Shown here: positions 7,730 to 16,811 of the stretch, one piece after another
Layout: each line of letters begins with the position of its first letter
How positions within the stretch are numbered: the first letter of the stretch is position 1
Source: Yersinia rochesterensis
GTDB lineage: Bacteria; Pseudomonadota; Gammaproteobacteria; Enterobacterales; Enterobacteriaceae
Assembly (NCBI RefSeq): GCF_003600645.1
Contig: NZ_CP032482.1
Location: forward strand, 620,001 to 684,000
Direction of reading: 5' to 3'
Length of the DNA stretch: 64,000 nt
Position numbers and translations under genes: made by a program
Notes under the pieces: model-generated
Database searches by the model: none
What the model was told of the DNA's origin: nothing
What the model saw: the letters and a program-made list of their open reading frames with translations, nothing else

Positions 7730-7825
7730 ATGAAATTTAAAATCTTTGGAATTAGAAATAGAACACTTCAGTTTGATAAACTTTGTGTCTTGGTATCTTT
7801 GGTAGAAAGGAGCAATGATGACTAA
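7730..7825 (+). CDS. Possible 31-codon ORF coupled to DUF2971-like gene
   Basis: ATG at 7730 follows AAGGGAG and opens a frame of 31 codons (begins MKFKIFGIRN, ends ERSNDD) whose stop at 7823-7825 lies 8-10 bases inside the next gene. Such an 11-base overlap would allow translational coupling. No homologue is recognised, and a chance ORF of this length is possible. Confidence 0.3.
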   Translation: MKFKIFGIRNRTLQFDKLCVLVSLVERSNDD

Positions 7826-8444
7826 GGTAAGCTATAGACGTTATACGGATCTTCCGGCACTAATACATATTTTGACAAACAGAACTCTGACTCTTCTCGA
7901 TCCTTCTTTTTGGGACGATAAGAATGACTCTTACTTTCTTGCGACTTATAAGGAGAAGAAGGAATTACAGTCAGTGCTTGCCTTATGCTTCACAAAGGAA
8001 TCAGAGACATACCATCATTGGCGGGTGTTTTCATCTGGAGCATCTGGAGCATGTATTAACTTCAATCCTGAACAACTAGAAACAGCTTTCGCTAGGGCCA
8101 AAGGAGTTAAATTTAAAGAGGTAAACTACCTCGCATTGAAAGAACTACGTGAAAATCGCCCAACAATCGCTCAATTACCATTTGTTAAACGAATACCTTA
8201 TAAGCATGAGAAAGAGTTCAGAGCATTATGGGAGTCAGAGTCCGATAAAGTAGGTTTCCTAGATGTTCCTATTGATATTGCTTCAATTACAAGAATAACC
8301 CTTAGCCCGTGGATGCATCCTAGCTTGAGGGAGGATGTTGTGAAACTTCTAAAAATGATAGATGGATGTAAGAGCATCCCTATTGTGAGATCAACGTTGA
8401 CTGAAAATGCGAGATGGAAATCATATGGAGCAAGCGCGAGGTAA
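7815..8444 (+). CDS. DUF2971-like protein
   Basis: 209 residues. The order YRRYTDLPALIHILTNRTLT, then DPSFWDDKNDSYF, then CFTKESETYHHWRVFSSGASG matches DUF2971-type proteins, with the N-terminal YRY, the middle D-D pair and the S-x-x-x-x-x-HW-x-F-x-x-G motif all visible. The family is widespread in accessory regions and its biochemistry is not settled. AAGGAG lies 5 bases before the ATG. It sits between the TIR gene and the island end, so the two may be a defence cargo, but there is 300 bp between them and no shared operon is evident. Confidence 0.72.
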   Translation: MMTKVSYRRYTDLPALIHILTNRTLTLLDPSFWDDKNDSYFLATYKEKKELQSVLALCFTKESETYHHWRVFSSGASGACINFNPEQLETAFARAKGVKFKEVNYLALKELRENRPTIAQLPFVKRIPYKHEKEFRALWESESDKVGFLDVPIDIASITRITLSPWMHPSLREDVVKLLKMIDGCKSIPIVRSTLTENARWKSYGASAR

Positions 8445-8800
8445 GAATCGAATAACCATATGTTTTGGTGTATGACATAACGAACCAATATTGTTTTTGA
8501 AGTGCCAATGTCCGCTTCATGCTTTGAGACATATATGGTTTTCATACAGGCGGATTAGTTAAGAGGCATTCGATAAGACAGATTACTTTACGATTCCTGT
8601 GACTCTTTTGACATTTGATAATCATATCTGTGCGCCCCTAGAAAATTATTAGCAGGTCGATATCGAGACCAAGCTTTTGGTGCCTCTGAAGAAAACGTTC
8701 TTACCTGCTTTGTTCTTGTCTTGACCACTATATTGGTGTTGTACTTATGTTATTTTGTACCTACTCGCGGTGTCTGATTTTTGTACGGATTTCTGTTTGT
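8445..8800. other. Non-coding island end, no gene seen
   Basis: No ORF with a convincing start or family resemblance is present. The stretch leads into short repeats and the attachment core. The nearby frames on the minus strand are shadows or short chance ORFs. Confidence 0.6.
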
Positions 8801-8819
8801 GGGTACAGGTGCGGGTACA
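8801..8819 (+). repeat. GGGTACA direct repeat pair, putative integrase arm sites
   Basis: GGGTACA occurs at 8801-8807 and 8813-8819, a 12-bp period. A related TGTACC lies at 8756-8761. The position 57 bp from a tRNA 3' end suggests integrase arm-type sites; inferred. Confidence 0.4.
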
Positions 8820-8875
8820 AGTTCTAATTGATAAAAATAAATAACATTGATATCAGTAAGTTGTCTGTCATATGC

Positions 8876-8894
8876 GAGTCCGGCCTTCGCACCA
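8876..8894 (+). other. tRNA-Leu-like 3' end, probable island attachment core
   Basis: The 19 bases GAGTCCGGCCTTCGCACCA match the T-arm/acceptor end of an enterobacterial tRNA-Leu (leuX type, differing by one missing G) including CCA. No rest of a tRNA precedes it, as expected for a duplicated attachment site at an island end. A terminator follows 16 bases later, as it would after the real tRNA gene. Confidence 0.65.
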
Positions 8895-8910
8895 TTAGTA
8901 TGTAAATCAA

Positions 8911-8935
8911 GTCACCACAGGGTGGCTTTTTTTTT
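8911..8935 (+). terminator. Terminator following tRNA 3' remnant
   Basis: GTCACC (8911-8916) pairs with GGTGGC (8921-8926) around ACAG, with one T-G wobble, followed by nine T residues. Confidence 0.75.
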
Positions 8936-9060
8936 GCCTGTCGTTCAGCAAAGTCCATTATCTTCCGTAAAAGTCTATATAAAACAGCATGTAACATTCT
9001 GGTGATTTTTGCCACTTCTCCATTCTGGTATTTCTACGTCCATTAGCAGCCATCATCACT

Positions 9061-9107
9061 GGGGGTCAAAATGGGGGTCAGCTCGATTCGGAAAATTTGT
9101 GACCCCC
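9061..9107 (+). repeat. GGGGGTCA repeats, putative integrase arm sites
   Basis: GGGGGTCA occurs at 9061-9068 and 9073-9080 (12-bp period), and the inverted TGACCCCC at 9100-9107. Further G-runs lie at 9174-9179 and 9203-9207. Such repeats upstream of P4-type integrase genes usually bind the integrase. The gene 270 bp downstream is an integrase remnant. Confidence 0.5.
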
Positions 9108-9377
9108 AAATATGCACCAGATATAGGTGGTATCAGCCTTTGTGACGATCTTAGCGGGGTAGGTTGTAGCATCGGGGGGTATCTCTTTACAAAGGACATT
9201 TTGGGGGTGTCCTTGGTGCAGAGATAATTAGGCACTATCGTTTTCTGTAATGCCATTGATTAACATAATGTTGTTGTAGAGAAGCCAGCTTGAATTTTGC
9301 CTTTATCACCCGTTGACAGCCATAACACTCCAATAGCATAGTGAGCGCTTTCTGGGTTCTATAAGGATGTGACCCCA

Positions 9378-9687
9378 ATGGCACTGACTGATGCCGCAAT
9401 TCGAAATGCCAAACCTCGCGATAAAGCTTATAAACTCACTGATGCTCAAGGACTCTATCTACAGATACAACCTCGTGGAACTAAGCTCTGGTACCTTAAA
9501 TTCCGTATCAATGGAAAGGAAAGCCGCATTGCTTTTGGTGGTTATCCTGCTGTCAGCTTACTCATAAGGCTGAGCACTTCGATGAGCGCAGACTGAGGGT
9601 CCAGTGGTGGATAGATTATCTGGATGCGAACCGGGAGAAGGGGTTAACCCGTTTGATTTCGTGGAGATTAATAATCAGTTAAGGTAA
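9378..9687 (+). pseudogene. P4-type integrase reduced to its N- and C-terminal ends
   Basis: From 9378 the frame encodes the N-terminal DUF4102/arm-binding domain (MALTDAAIRNAKPRDKAYKL, then GLYLQIQPRGTKLWYLKF) for about 66 codons up to GGYPAVSL. It then joins, out of frame at about 9566, to the last roughly 40 codons of the same type of integrase (AEHFDERRLRVQWWIDYLDA, then PFDFVEINNQLR after a further frame change). About 300 codons, including the catalytic domain, are missing. A ribosome binding site AAGGA is retained. The protein cannot recombine DNA, so this island is no longer self-mobile unless helped. Confidence 0.8.
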
Positions 9688-10127
9688 AAGGCACTTTTCT
9701 TTTGCAGCTTCTTTCTCTGAAAAGTCTCATATAAATGGTGTTCTCCACTAGCCTTTTGACGTTGGAGGGGAATGGCGTGTCTTTTGTCATCGTTACTGTC
9801 TGAATGTGTTTGCATTAGTATGTTACCCAGGGTACAGCAATGAGCCTTGTATAACGAAAGCTCAACATTCTATTAAAGTATAAAATCATGTTCGGGCTTA
9901 CGGCTGTTATAAAGTTAGGCTTTGAAGGATACCTGGCTATTTTAAGTTGTAACGGTCGAATGCTGGCCGTAGGTTAAGTGATTATTTAGTCTCGGTATTC
10001 ATTTCTTTGCCCTGTATCGTTTGCGATAGTTTTCGTTACGGGTATTATTTTGCGAATTGCATTTCAAAAACTGCATTTTTGCTTGGGCACATTTGCTCTA
10101 TAGCTACGATTTATCCTGAGGATTTTC
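9688..10127. other. 440-bp gap upstream of hsdM, no gene seen
   Basis: AT-rich sequence with no convincing ORF. It probably contains the hsdM promoter, as the gene is preceded by TCCTGAGGATTT with GAGGA as ribosome binding site. No clear operator was recognised. Confidence 0.5.
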
Positions 10128-12491
10128 ATGACTAACACTAACTTCTCTCAAACGGCTGCCTTTATCTGGTCGGTGGCTGACCTGCTTCGCGGTGATTTTA
10201 AGCAATCCCAGTACGGGCGTGTGATTCTGCCTTTTACCTTACTGCGCCGTCTTGAGTGTGTGTTAGCGCCAACCAAAGATGCAGTGGTGGCAGAGGCTGA
10301 AAAGCTGAAGACTAGTCCGCTGCCCGAAGAAGGAAGAGAGAAGTTTCTGTTACGTGCCACCAAGGGCCTGTCGTTCTTCAATACCTCGCCGATGGATCTC
10401 GGCAAAATGGGTCAGAACGATATTAAGGCCAATTTGGAGAACTATGTTCAATGTTTTTCGAAGGATGCGCGGGAAATCTTTGAGCACTTCAAATTCACCG
10501 AATTTGTTGGTTTGTTGGATGATGCCAACCTGCTGTTCAAAATCGTTAAGAAATTTGCTACCACTGACTTAAGCCCAAATGCTATTTCTAACTATGAAAT
10601 GGGGCTGGTGTTTGAAGAGCTAATTCGGCGCTTTGCGGAAAGCTCGAATGAAACGGCGGGTGAACACTTTACCCCACGCGATATCGTGCGTTTAACTACC
10701 TCTCTGGTGTTTATGGAAGATAATGATGCCTTGTCAAAGGATGGCATCATTCGCACCATTTATGATCCAACGGCCGGTACGGGTGGCTTCCTCTCTTCCG
10801 GTATGGAGTACGTGCACGAACTTAACCCGAACGCGGTAATGCGTGCTTTTGGGCAGGAACTGAACCCCGAGTCCTACGCCATCTGTAAAGCCGATATGCT
10901 GATTAAAGGGCAAGATGTCAGCCGCATCAAACTGGGCAATACCCTTTCTAACGATCAGTTACCGCAAGATCAGTTCGACTACATGCTGTCTAACCCGCCG
11001 TTTGGTGTGGACTGGAAAAAGATTGAAGGTGAGATTAACGGCGAGCATCAACTGAAAGGTTTTAATGGGCGTTTTGGCCCAGGTCTGCCGCGTGTATCTG
11101 ATGGTTCACTACTGTTCCTGATGCATCTGATCAGCAAAATGCGCGATAACCACAACGCCGATGGCTCGGTGAGTAACGGCGGGCGGATCGGCATTATTCT
11201 GAACGGCTCACCACTGTTTACCGGCGGGGCGGGTAGTGGCGAGAGTGAAATCCGTCGTTATATTCTGGAAGCTGATTTGTTGGAAGGGATTGTCGCGCTG
11301 CCGACCGATATGTTCTACAACACCGGGATTGCCACTTATGTGTGGATTTTGTCGAACAAGAAAGCACCGGAGCGTAGGGGCAAAGTTCAACTGATTGACG
11401 GCACCAATCTGTGCGGCAAGATGCGTAAGTCTTTAGGTTCCAAACGTAACATCATGGGCGAGGATGATATTAAGCTTATCACTCGTACCTTTGGTGATTT
11501 TGAGGTGGTGGAAGCGACTGCTCTTGAAACATTAGGTCTTGAGAAAGCGCCTGAGCAGAAATCTAACCGTGGCCGTCAGTCGGCAACGGCGAAAATCGAA
11601 GCGCCAAAAACCTTCGCCAGTAAAATTTTTAACAGCACGGATTTTGGCTACCGCCGCCTAACCATTGAGCGCCCGCTGCGTTTGTCTGCTCAAGTTACTG
11701 ATGAATCGATTGCCACACTGCGCTTTGCTCCGAAGCCGTTTAACGTGCCGATGGAGCGCCTATATGACGAGTTCGCCGCGCAATGGCAAGACGATAATTA
11801 CGGCGATTTTACCGGGCTGCAAGTTGAAGCGCGCGCCATTATCAAAGCTGAATTTGCTGAGCTGAAAGAGAAGCAAATTAAAGACCTGCTGGACAGCAAA
11901 TTGTGGCTGGCACAGCTTGCATTGATGGATAAAGCACAGCAAATCCAAACCGCATTGGGTGTGAAAACCGGCGGCAAAGAGCGAGTTAGTGATGACTTTA
12001 ATGAGTTCCAACTCACCTTAAAAGGCGCGATTAAAACCGCGGGCGTGAAGCTGGATACTAAAGAAAATAAACAGTTTATCGACGCTATCACCACTAAAAA
12101 CCCGGATGCCGAGCCGGTGGTGAAAAAGGTACTAAAAGAAGCCGCCCAGCCGCTGTATGGTGCATTTGAATATAAAGGCAAAGTGGTGGAGTTCGAGCAG
12201 GATGGCGATCTGCGTGATAACGAAAATGTGCCGTTAAACCCGGTTATCGCTACCAGCGATTTGATTGAGAACTACTTTAAAGCCGAAGTGCTGCCGCACG
12301 TTGCCGATGCCTGGATTAACGCCGATAAGCGCGATGCCAAAGACGGTGAAATAGGGATTGTCGGTTATGAAATCCCGTTTAATCGCCATTTCTACGTTTA
12401 TCAGCCGCCGCGCCCGTTAGAAGAGATTGATGCGGATTTAGATGCGGTGAGCGCCGAGATTATGAAGCTATTGCAGGAGGTACATTCCTGA
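10128..12491 (+). CDS. hsdM: Type I restriction-modification methylase subunit HsdM (long form)
   Basis: 787 residues. The N-terminal helical HsdM region ([26 protein letters not shown]) is followed by the SAM-dependent N6-adenine methylase fold with motif [11 protein letters not shown] at 213-222 and motif IV NPPFG at 289-293. The [12 protein letters not shown] segment at about 176-187 is highly typical of HsdM. At 787 residues it is longer than the roughly 520-residue E. coli forms, with an extra C-terminal region of about 300 residues. The gene appears intact and overlaps the hsdS start by one base. Since hsdS is reduced to a stub, methylation needs a specificity subunit from elsewhere. 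Confidence 0.93.
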   Translation: MTNTNFSQTAAFIWSVADLLRGDFKQSQYGRVILPFTLLRRLECVLAPTKDAVVAEAEKLKTSPLPEEGREKFLLRATKGLSFFNTSPMDLGKMGQNDIKANLENYVQCFSKDAREIFEHFKFTEFVGLLDDANLLFKIVKKFATTDLSPNAISNYEMGLVFEELIRRFAESSNETAGEHFTPRDIVRLTTSLVFMEDNDALSKDGIIRTIYDPTAGTGGFLSSGMEYVHELNPNAVMRAFGQELNPESYAICKADMLIKGQDVSRIKLGNTLSNDQLPQDQFDYMLSNPPFGVDWKKIEGEINGEHQLKGFNGRFGPGLPRVSDGSLLFLMHLISKMRDNHNADGSVSNGGRIGIILNGSPLFTGGAGSGESEIRRYILEADLLEGIVALPTDMFYNTGIATYVWILSNKKAPERRGKVQLIDGTNLCGKMRKSLGSKRNIMGEDDIKLITRTFGDFEVVEATALETLGLEKAPEQKSNRGRQSATAKIEAPKTFASKIFNSTDFGYRRLTIERPLRLSAQVTDESIATLRFAPKPFNVPMERLYDEFAAQWQDDNYGDFTGLQVEARAIIKAEFAELKEKQIKDLLDSKLWLAQLALMDKAQQIQTALGVKTGGKERVSDDFNEFQLTLKGAIKTAGVKLDTKENKQFIDAITTKNPDAEPVVKKVLKEAAQPLYGAFEYKGKVVEFEQDGDLRDNENVPLNPVIATSDLIENYFKAEVLPHVADAWINADKRDAKDGEIGIVGYEIPFNRHFYVYQPPRPLEEIDADLDAVSAEIMKLLQEVHS

Positions 12492-12618
12492 TGGCTAAAT
12501 ATAAGGCTTATCCGGAATATAAGGATTCTGGTGTGGAGTGGCTGGGAGAAATTCCCAAAGAATGGAAAGTCAGTAGAGTAAAATATATAGCGCCATTTCA
12601 GGTTGGTTGGACTCCTCC
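12491..12618 (+). pseudogene. hsdS: Specificity subunit HsdS, 5' stub cut by IS element
   Basis: ATG at 12491 overlaps the hsdM stop. About 43 codons remain, starting [20 protein letters not shown] and IPKEWKVSRVKYI, the classic opening of an HsdS target recognition domain. The frame then enters the insertion sequence at 12619 and stops shortly after. Both target recognition domains and the conserved spacer helices are lost; no remainder of hsdS appears after the IS. Confidence 0.88.
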
Positions 12619-12697
12619 TGTAAGTATCCCCTCAAAACGGCCCATTCACTTTTAGAGATCTTCCGACATACTGATTATGTCATCTGAGGAGATCACT

Positions 12698-12964
12698 ATG
12701 CGTAAGATCCGATTCACCGAGCACCAGATCATCGCCGTACTGAAATCAGTCGAAGCGGGTAGGACCGTCAAAGATGTGTGCCGTGAGGCTGCTATTTCCG
12801 AAGCCAGCTACTACAACTGGAAGGCGAAATATGGCGGAATGGAAGCCGCTGATATCAAAAAAATCAAAGATCTTGAAGACGAGAATCGTCGTCTGAAGCA
12901 GATGTTTGCCGATCTGAGTCTGGAATGCCGGGCGCTGAAAGACGTCATCGAAAAAAAGCTTTAA
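12698..12964 (+). CDS. IS3-family OrfA (HTH/leucine zipper)
   Basis: 89 residues: an HTH_Tnp_1 type helix-turn-helix (FTEHQIIAVLKSVEAG; DVCREAAISEASYYNWKAKY) followed by a coiled-coil zipper (IKDLEDENRRLKQMF). OrfA binds the terminal repeats and modulates transposition. The start at 12698 has GAGGA upstream; an in-frame ATG at 12677 is less well placed. The slippery heptamer A-AAA-AAG at 12952-12958 lies three codons before the stop, so part of translation should continue into OrfB as the transposase fusion. Confidence 0.88.
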   Translation: MRKIRFTEHQIIAVLKSVEAGRTVKDVCREAAISEASYYNWKAKYGGMEAADIKKIKDLEDENRRLKQMFADLSLECRALKDVIEKKL

Positions 12965-13809
12965 AACCAGCGATAAAGCGTGAGCTCGTCAACTATTTGA
13001 CCGCGCAGTTTACGATGAGCGTACGCCAGGCATGCAGGACGTTATCGCTGAGCAGGACGGTGTTTCGTTACCAACCGGATACGCGACGTGATGAACCGGT
13101 GATCCAAATGCTGACAGAGGTGGCCGAGCGCTATCCCCGCTACGGTTTTAAGAAGCTTTTTCAGGTGCTTCGCAGGCAGGGGCACGTCTGGAATCACAAG
13201 CGCGTACACCGGATTTACTGTCTGTTAAAACTGAATTTTCGTCGTAAGGGTAAACAACGCCTGCCGGTGCGCAATCCGGCTCCGCTGGCAACGCCGGAAG
13301 CCCTGAACCAAAGTTGGTCGATTGATTTTATGCACGACGCGCTGACATGTGGCCGACGTTTTCGGACCTTCAATGTCGTCGATGATTTTAACCGTGAAGC
13401 TCTGGCTATCGAAATTGACCTAAATATCCCGGCACAGCGTGTCGTCCGAGTGCTGGACAGGATAGTAGCAAACCGTGGATATCCGCTGAAGATGCGGATG
13501 GATAATGGGCCAGAACTGATATCACTGGCTCTGGCGCAATGGGCCGAAGAGCATGGCGTGATGCTGGAATTTATCAAGCCGGGCAAACCGACGCAAAACG
13601 CATTTATCGAACGGTTTAACAGGACGTACCGGACAGAAATACTGGATTTTTACCTGTTTAGAACGTTGAACGAAGCACGGGAAATTACGGAACGTTGGCT
13701 GAATGAATATAACAGTGAGCGGCCCCATGAATCCCTGAATAACCTGACACCGGAAGAATACCGGCTGATGGCTGAAAACCCGGAAATCTCAAAAAGTGCG
13801 TGGAACTAA
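12925..13809 (+). CDS. IS3-family OrfB transposase (DDE integrase core)
   Basis: The frame is open from 12925, but the real product is most likely made by -1 slippage from OrfA at 12952-12958, entering at codon GCT 12958 (ALKPAIKREL). It has the HTH_21 region (YPRYGFKKLFQVLRRQG) and an rve core with catalytic acids in WSIDFMHD, RMDNGPEL and AFIERFN (the D, D, E triad). About 284 residues follow the slip site, full length for this group. The element therefore looks active in principle. Confidence 0.88.
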   Translation: MPGAERRHRKKALKPAIKRELVNYLTAQFTMSVRQACRTLSLSRTVFRYQPDTRRDEPVIQMLTEVAERYPRYGFKKLFQVLRRQGHVWNHKRVHRIYCLLKLNFRRKGKQRLPVRNPAPLATPEALNQSWSIDFMHDALTCGRRFRTFNVVDDFNREALAIEIDLNIPAQRVVRVLDRIVANRGYPLKMRMDNGPELISLALAQWAEEHGVMLEFIKPGKPTQNAFIERFNRTYRTEILDFYLFRTLNEAREITERWLNEYNSERPHESLNNLTPEEYRLMAENPEISKSAWN

Positions 13810-13825
13810 AGCTGGGATACTTACA

Positions 13826-16638
13826 CCACCAAAGCCGCGTTTGAAGAATCTGGCATAAAAGCCAAAAAGTGGCGAATCGATCTGGTGCTGTTTGTTAACG
13901 GCCTGCCGGTGACAACGCTGGAGCTGAAATCTGAGTTCAAACAGGCGGTGCAAAACGCCATCAAACAATATAAAAAAACGCGTTTGCCCAAAGACCCGAT
14001 AACCAATAAACCTGAGCCGCTGCTGACCTTTAAACGGGGCGCGTTGGTGCATTTTGCTGTTAGCCAGTATGACGTGTTTATGGCGACCAAACTGGCCGGC
14101 GATGACACTTTCTTCCTGCCGTTTAACAAAGGCACCAAAGACGGCGGTGCAGGTAATGATATTCCCGAAGATGAAAACGAGTACGCCACCAGCTACTTGT
14201 GGAATGAAGTTCTACTGCCCGACAACTTACTGAAAATCCTCGCCAGTTTTGTGCATCTACAAATTGAAGAAAAAGAAACATGGAACGGGTTGAAAGGAAA
14301 AAAAGAGAGCCTTATTTTCCCGCGCTATCACCAGTGGGATGTGGTGAATAAGCTGATTAGTGCCGCCGTGGTTGAAGGTACAGGGCATAAATATCTTATT
14401 CAGCACAGCGCGGGTTCCGGTAAATCTAACTCCATTGCCTGGACTGCTCACCAGCTTTCAACTCTCTACGATGAGCAGGGTGAAAAGCAGTTTCATTCGG
14501 TGATTGTGGTCACTGACCGCACGGTATTGGACGATCAGCTACAGGACACTATCTACCAGTTTGAACATGCGGACGGCGTTGTCGGGCGCATCAATAATAA
14601 AGAAGGCGATGGCTCCAAATCAGAAAAACTCGCCAGCGCGCTGGAAAACTCACAGCCGATTATTATCGTCACCATCCAGACTTTCCCGTTCGTGCTGAAA
14701 GCCATCGAAAACAGCGTCAGCCTCAAACAGCGTAAATATGCGGTGATAGCTGATGAAGCGGACTCATCGCAAAGCGGCTCCACAGCGCGTCAGCTTAAAG
14801 AAGTGCTGATGACCGACGAGGTAGATGACGATGTGGTGTTGTCATCGGAGGACATTATCGATGCCACTGTCGCCGCCCGTAAAGGCAGCAGCAACCTTAA
14901 CTACTATGCATTTACCGCCACGCCCAAAGCGAAAACCCTTGAGCTATTTGGCCGCCGCCCTAACCCGCTAGAACCCGCATCGAAAACCAACAAGCCCGAA
15001 GCCTTTCATGTTTACTCCATGCGTCAGGCGATTGAAGAGGGCTTTATTCTTGATGTCCTGAAGAACTACACCAACTACAAAGTAGCCTATCAGCTGCTGC
15101 AAAAACTGGCAGATGCCGACCGGGAAGTCGACAGTAAAAAAGCCAAAATTAAACTGAACCAGTGGGTTACATTGCACGATCATAATGTTGCGCAAAAAGT
15201 AAAAGTGATTGTTGAGCACTACCGCAAACATGTGATGCATTTACTCGGTGGGCAAGCCAAGGCGATGGTGGCCACCAGTTCGCGTAAAGCCGCAGTGCGC
15301 TATAAGTTGGCATTTGATCAATACATCGCCGAAAAAAACTATCCGAAGATTAACGCAATGGTGGCGTTTTCTGGCGAGGTGGAATTTCTTGAGAGTGACC
15401 ACAATAGCCTGGCACTGCTCAACCAGAAGTTCACCGAAATCAATATGAATCCGGGGCTGAAAGGCCGGGATATGCGTAAAGCTTTTGATAGTGATGATTA
15501 TCAGGTCATGTTAGTGGCGAATAAATTCCAGACTGGTTTTGACCAGCCGAAATTATGCGCCATGTATGTGGATAAAGCTCTCGGTGGTGTGGAGTGTGTA
15601 CAGACGCTCTCGCGCCTGAATCGTATCTATCCGGGTAAAGCACAGTCGGGCACCTTCGTACTCGATTTCTATAACAAACCGGATGATATTTTGGCAGCTT
15701 TCCAGCCTTACTATCAAACTGCTGAGTTGACAGATGTCAGTGACCCACAGCTAGTCTTTGAGTTGTCACAGAAACTTCGCGCTAGCGGTATTTTTCTCTG
15801 GAGCGAAGTCGAGCAATTCTGCGAGGCATTTTTCACTAAAAACAAATCCAACGCCGCGATCAGTAATATCTGTAAACCCGCCGTTGAGCGCTGGAAGAAG
15901 CGTTATACCTCGGCGATTGATGCTTATGTGCTGGCAAAAGAAATTTTTGAGCGAACCAAAAAAACCCACGATGTGGTGCTTATCACTAATGCCGAAAACA
16001 GTTTTAAAGAGTGCAAACAAGAGAAAGACAAACTGGATATCTTCAAGAAAGATCTTGGCAGTTTTGTTCGTTTCTACGAGTTTATGTCGCAAATCGTTGA
16101 GTACGATGACAAAGAACTGGAGAAACTTAGCCTATTTGCCCGCCATTTGCGTCCGCTGCTGCATGAACAGCGCGTTGAAGAAGATGAGATTGATTTAAGC
16201 AATGTGGAGATGAGCCATTACCGCTTATCGAAAATCCACGAGCAGCATCTCAAGCTGCAGGAAGATGCCGGAGAATACAAAATCGAACCAGGCAATGACA
16301 TCGGCACCGCCAAGCCAAAAGATAAGAAAGAAGAGTTCCTGTCGAATATTCTGGCACGTCTAAATGACCTGTTTATTACTGATAATCTCAGTGATAAAGA
16401 CATGATTAACTATGCTTTTACCGTGCGCGACAAGTTATCGGAAAACCAGGCAGTCATGACGCAAATTGCCAACAACACCCGTGAACAAGCTATGCTGGGG
16501 GATTTCCCTAAAGCCATTGATGACGCGGTAATGGATAGCAATGATGCTCAGCACGAAATGATGATGCAGTATTTGTCTAATCCGGAGTTGGCGAAAGGGT
16601 TTGCCCGGGTAGTGTTTGATATGTTGAAAGGGGCTTGA
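13826..16638 (+). pseudogene. hsdR: Type I restriction subunit HsdR lacking its start
   Basis: Directly after the IS end the frame reads into HsdR without an ATG. The retained part begins in the nuclease domain: IDLVLFVNGLP and LELKSEF hold the D and E-x-K of the PD-(D/E)xK site. Motor motifs follow: Walker A HSAGSGKS at about 14404, the DEAD-like IADEADSSQSG near 14749, and the late helicase motif QTGFDQPKL near 15530. The C-terminus looks complete, about 937 codons remain, and full members are usually 1000 or more. An in-frame GTG at 13885 has no convincing ribosome binding site, so probably no functional product is made. Confidence 0.85.
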
Positions 16639-16811
16639 GTTTTTAGCTGGTCGGGAGTGGGGTTATTTTTAGTCTTTGTCTGGGAAGGCTAGTGCTTAAA
16701 TGTCCCCTTATTGAAATTCTGAGATTCGCAGTACTGATGGCGGGTTAGGCTACGTGCCAGTCATGATTCAACGTGGTTTTTTTGAGGACTCAGTACGCTG
16801 CCGGTGTCGTA
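16639..16811. other. Gap after hsdR, no gene seen
   Basis: No coding or RNA feature recognised. It is the junction between the restriction-modification remnant and the cdiA-derived duplication. Confidence 0.5.

Larger units (their letters stand above)
12619..13825 (+). mobile_element. IS3-family insertion sequence (IS407-like), 1207 bp
   Basis: The ends are perfect 12-bp inverted repeats TGTAAGTATCCC (12619-12630) and GGGATACTTACA (13814-13825). A second conserved block (CACTTTTAGAGAT at 12647 and its inverse near 13786-13798) extends the terminal repeats to about 45 bp. It encodes OrfA and OrfB with an A6G frameshift signal. The flanking four bases differ (CTCC left, CCAC right), so there is no target duplication; the left flank is hsdS and the right flank is hsdR. 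It resembles Yersinia IS1400-type elements, but the exact name needs a database comparison. Confidence 0.88.

Noticed and set aside
8820..8894. Complete tRNA-Leu gene
   Set aside because: Only the last 19 bases match; upstream sequence lacks anticodon and D arms, so it is an attachment-site remnant.
13885..16638. Functional HsdR from the GTG at 13885
   Set aside because: The N-terminal domain before the nuclease motif is missing, the GTG lies inside a conserved motif, and no ribosome binding site is evident.
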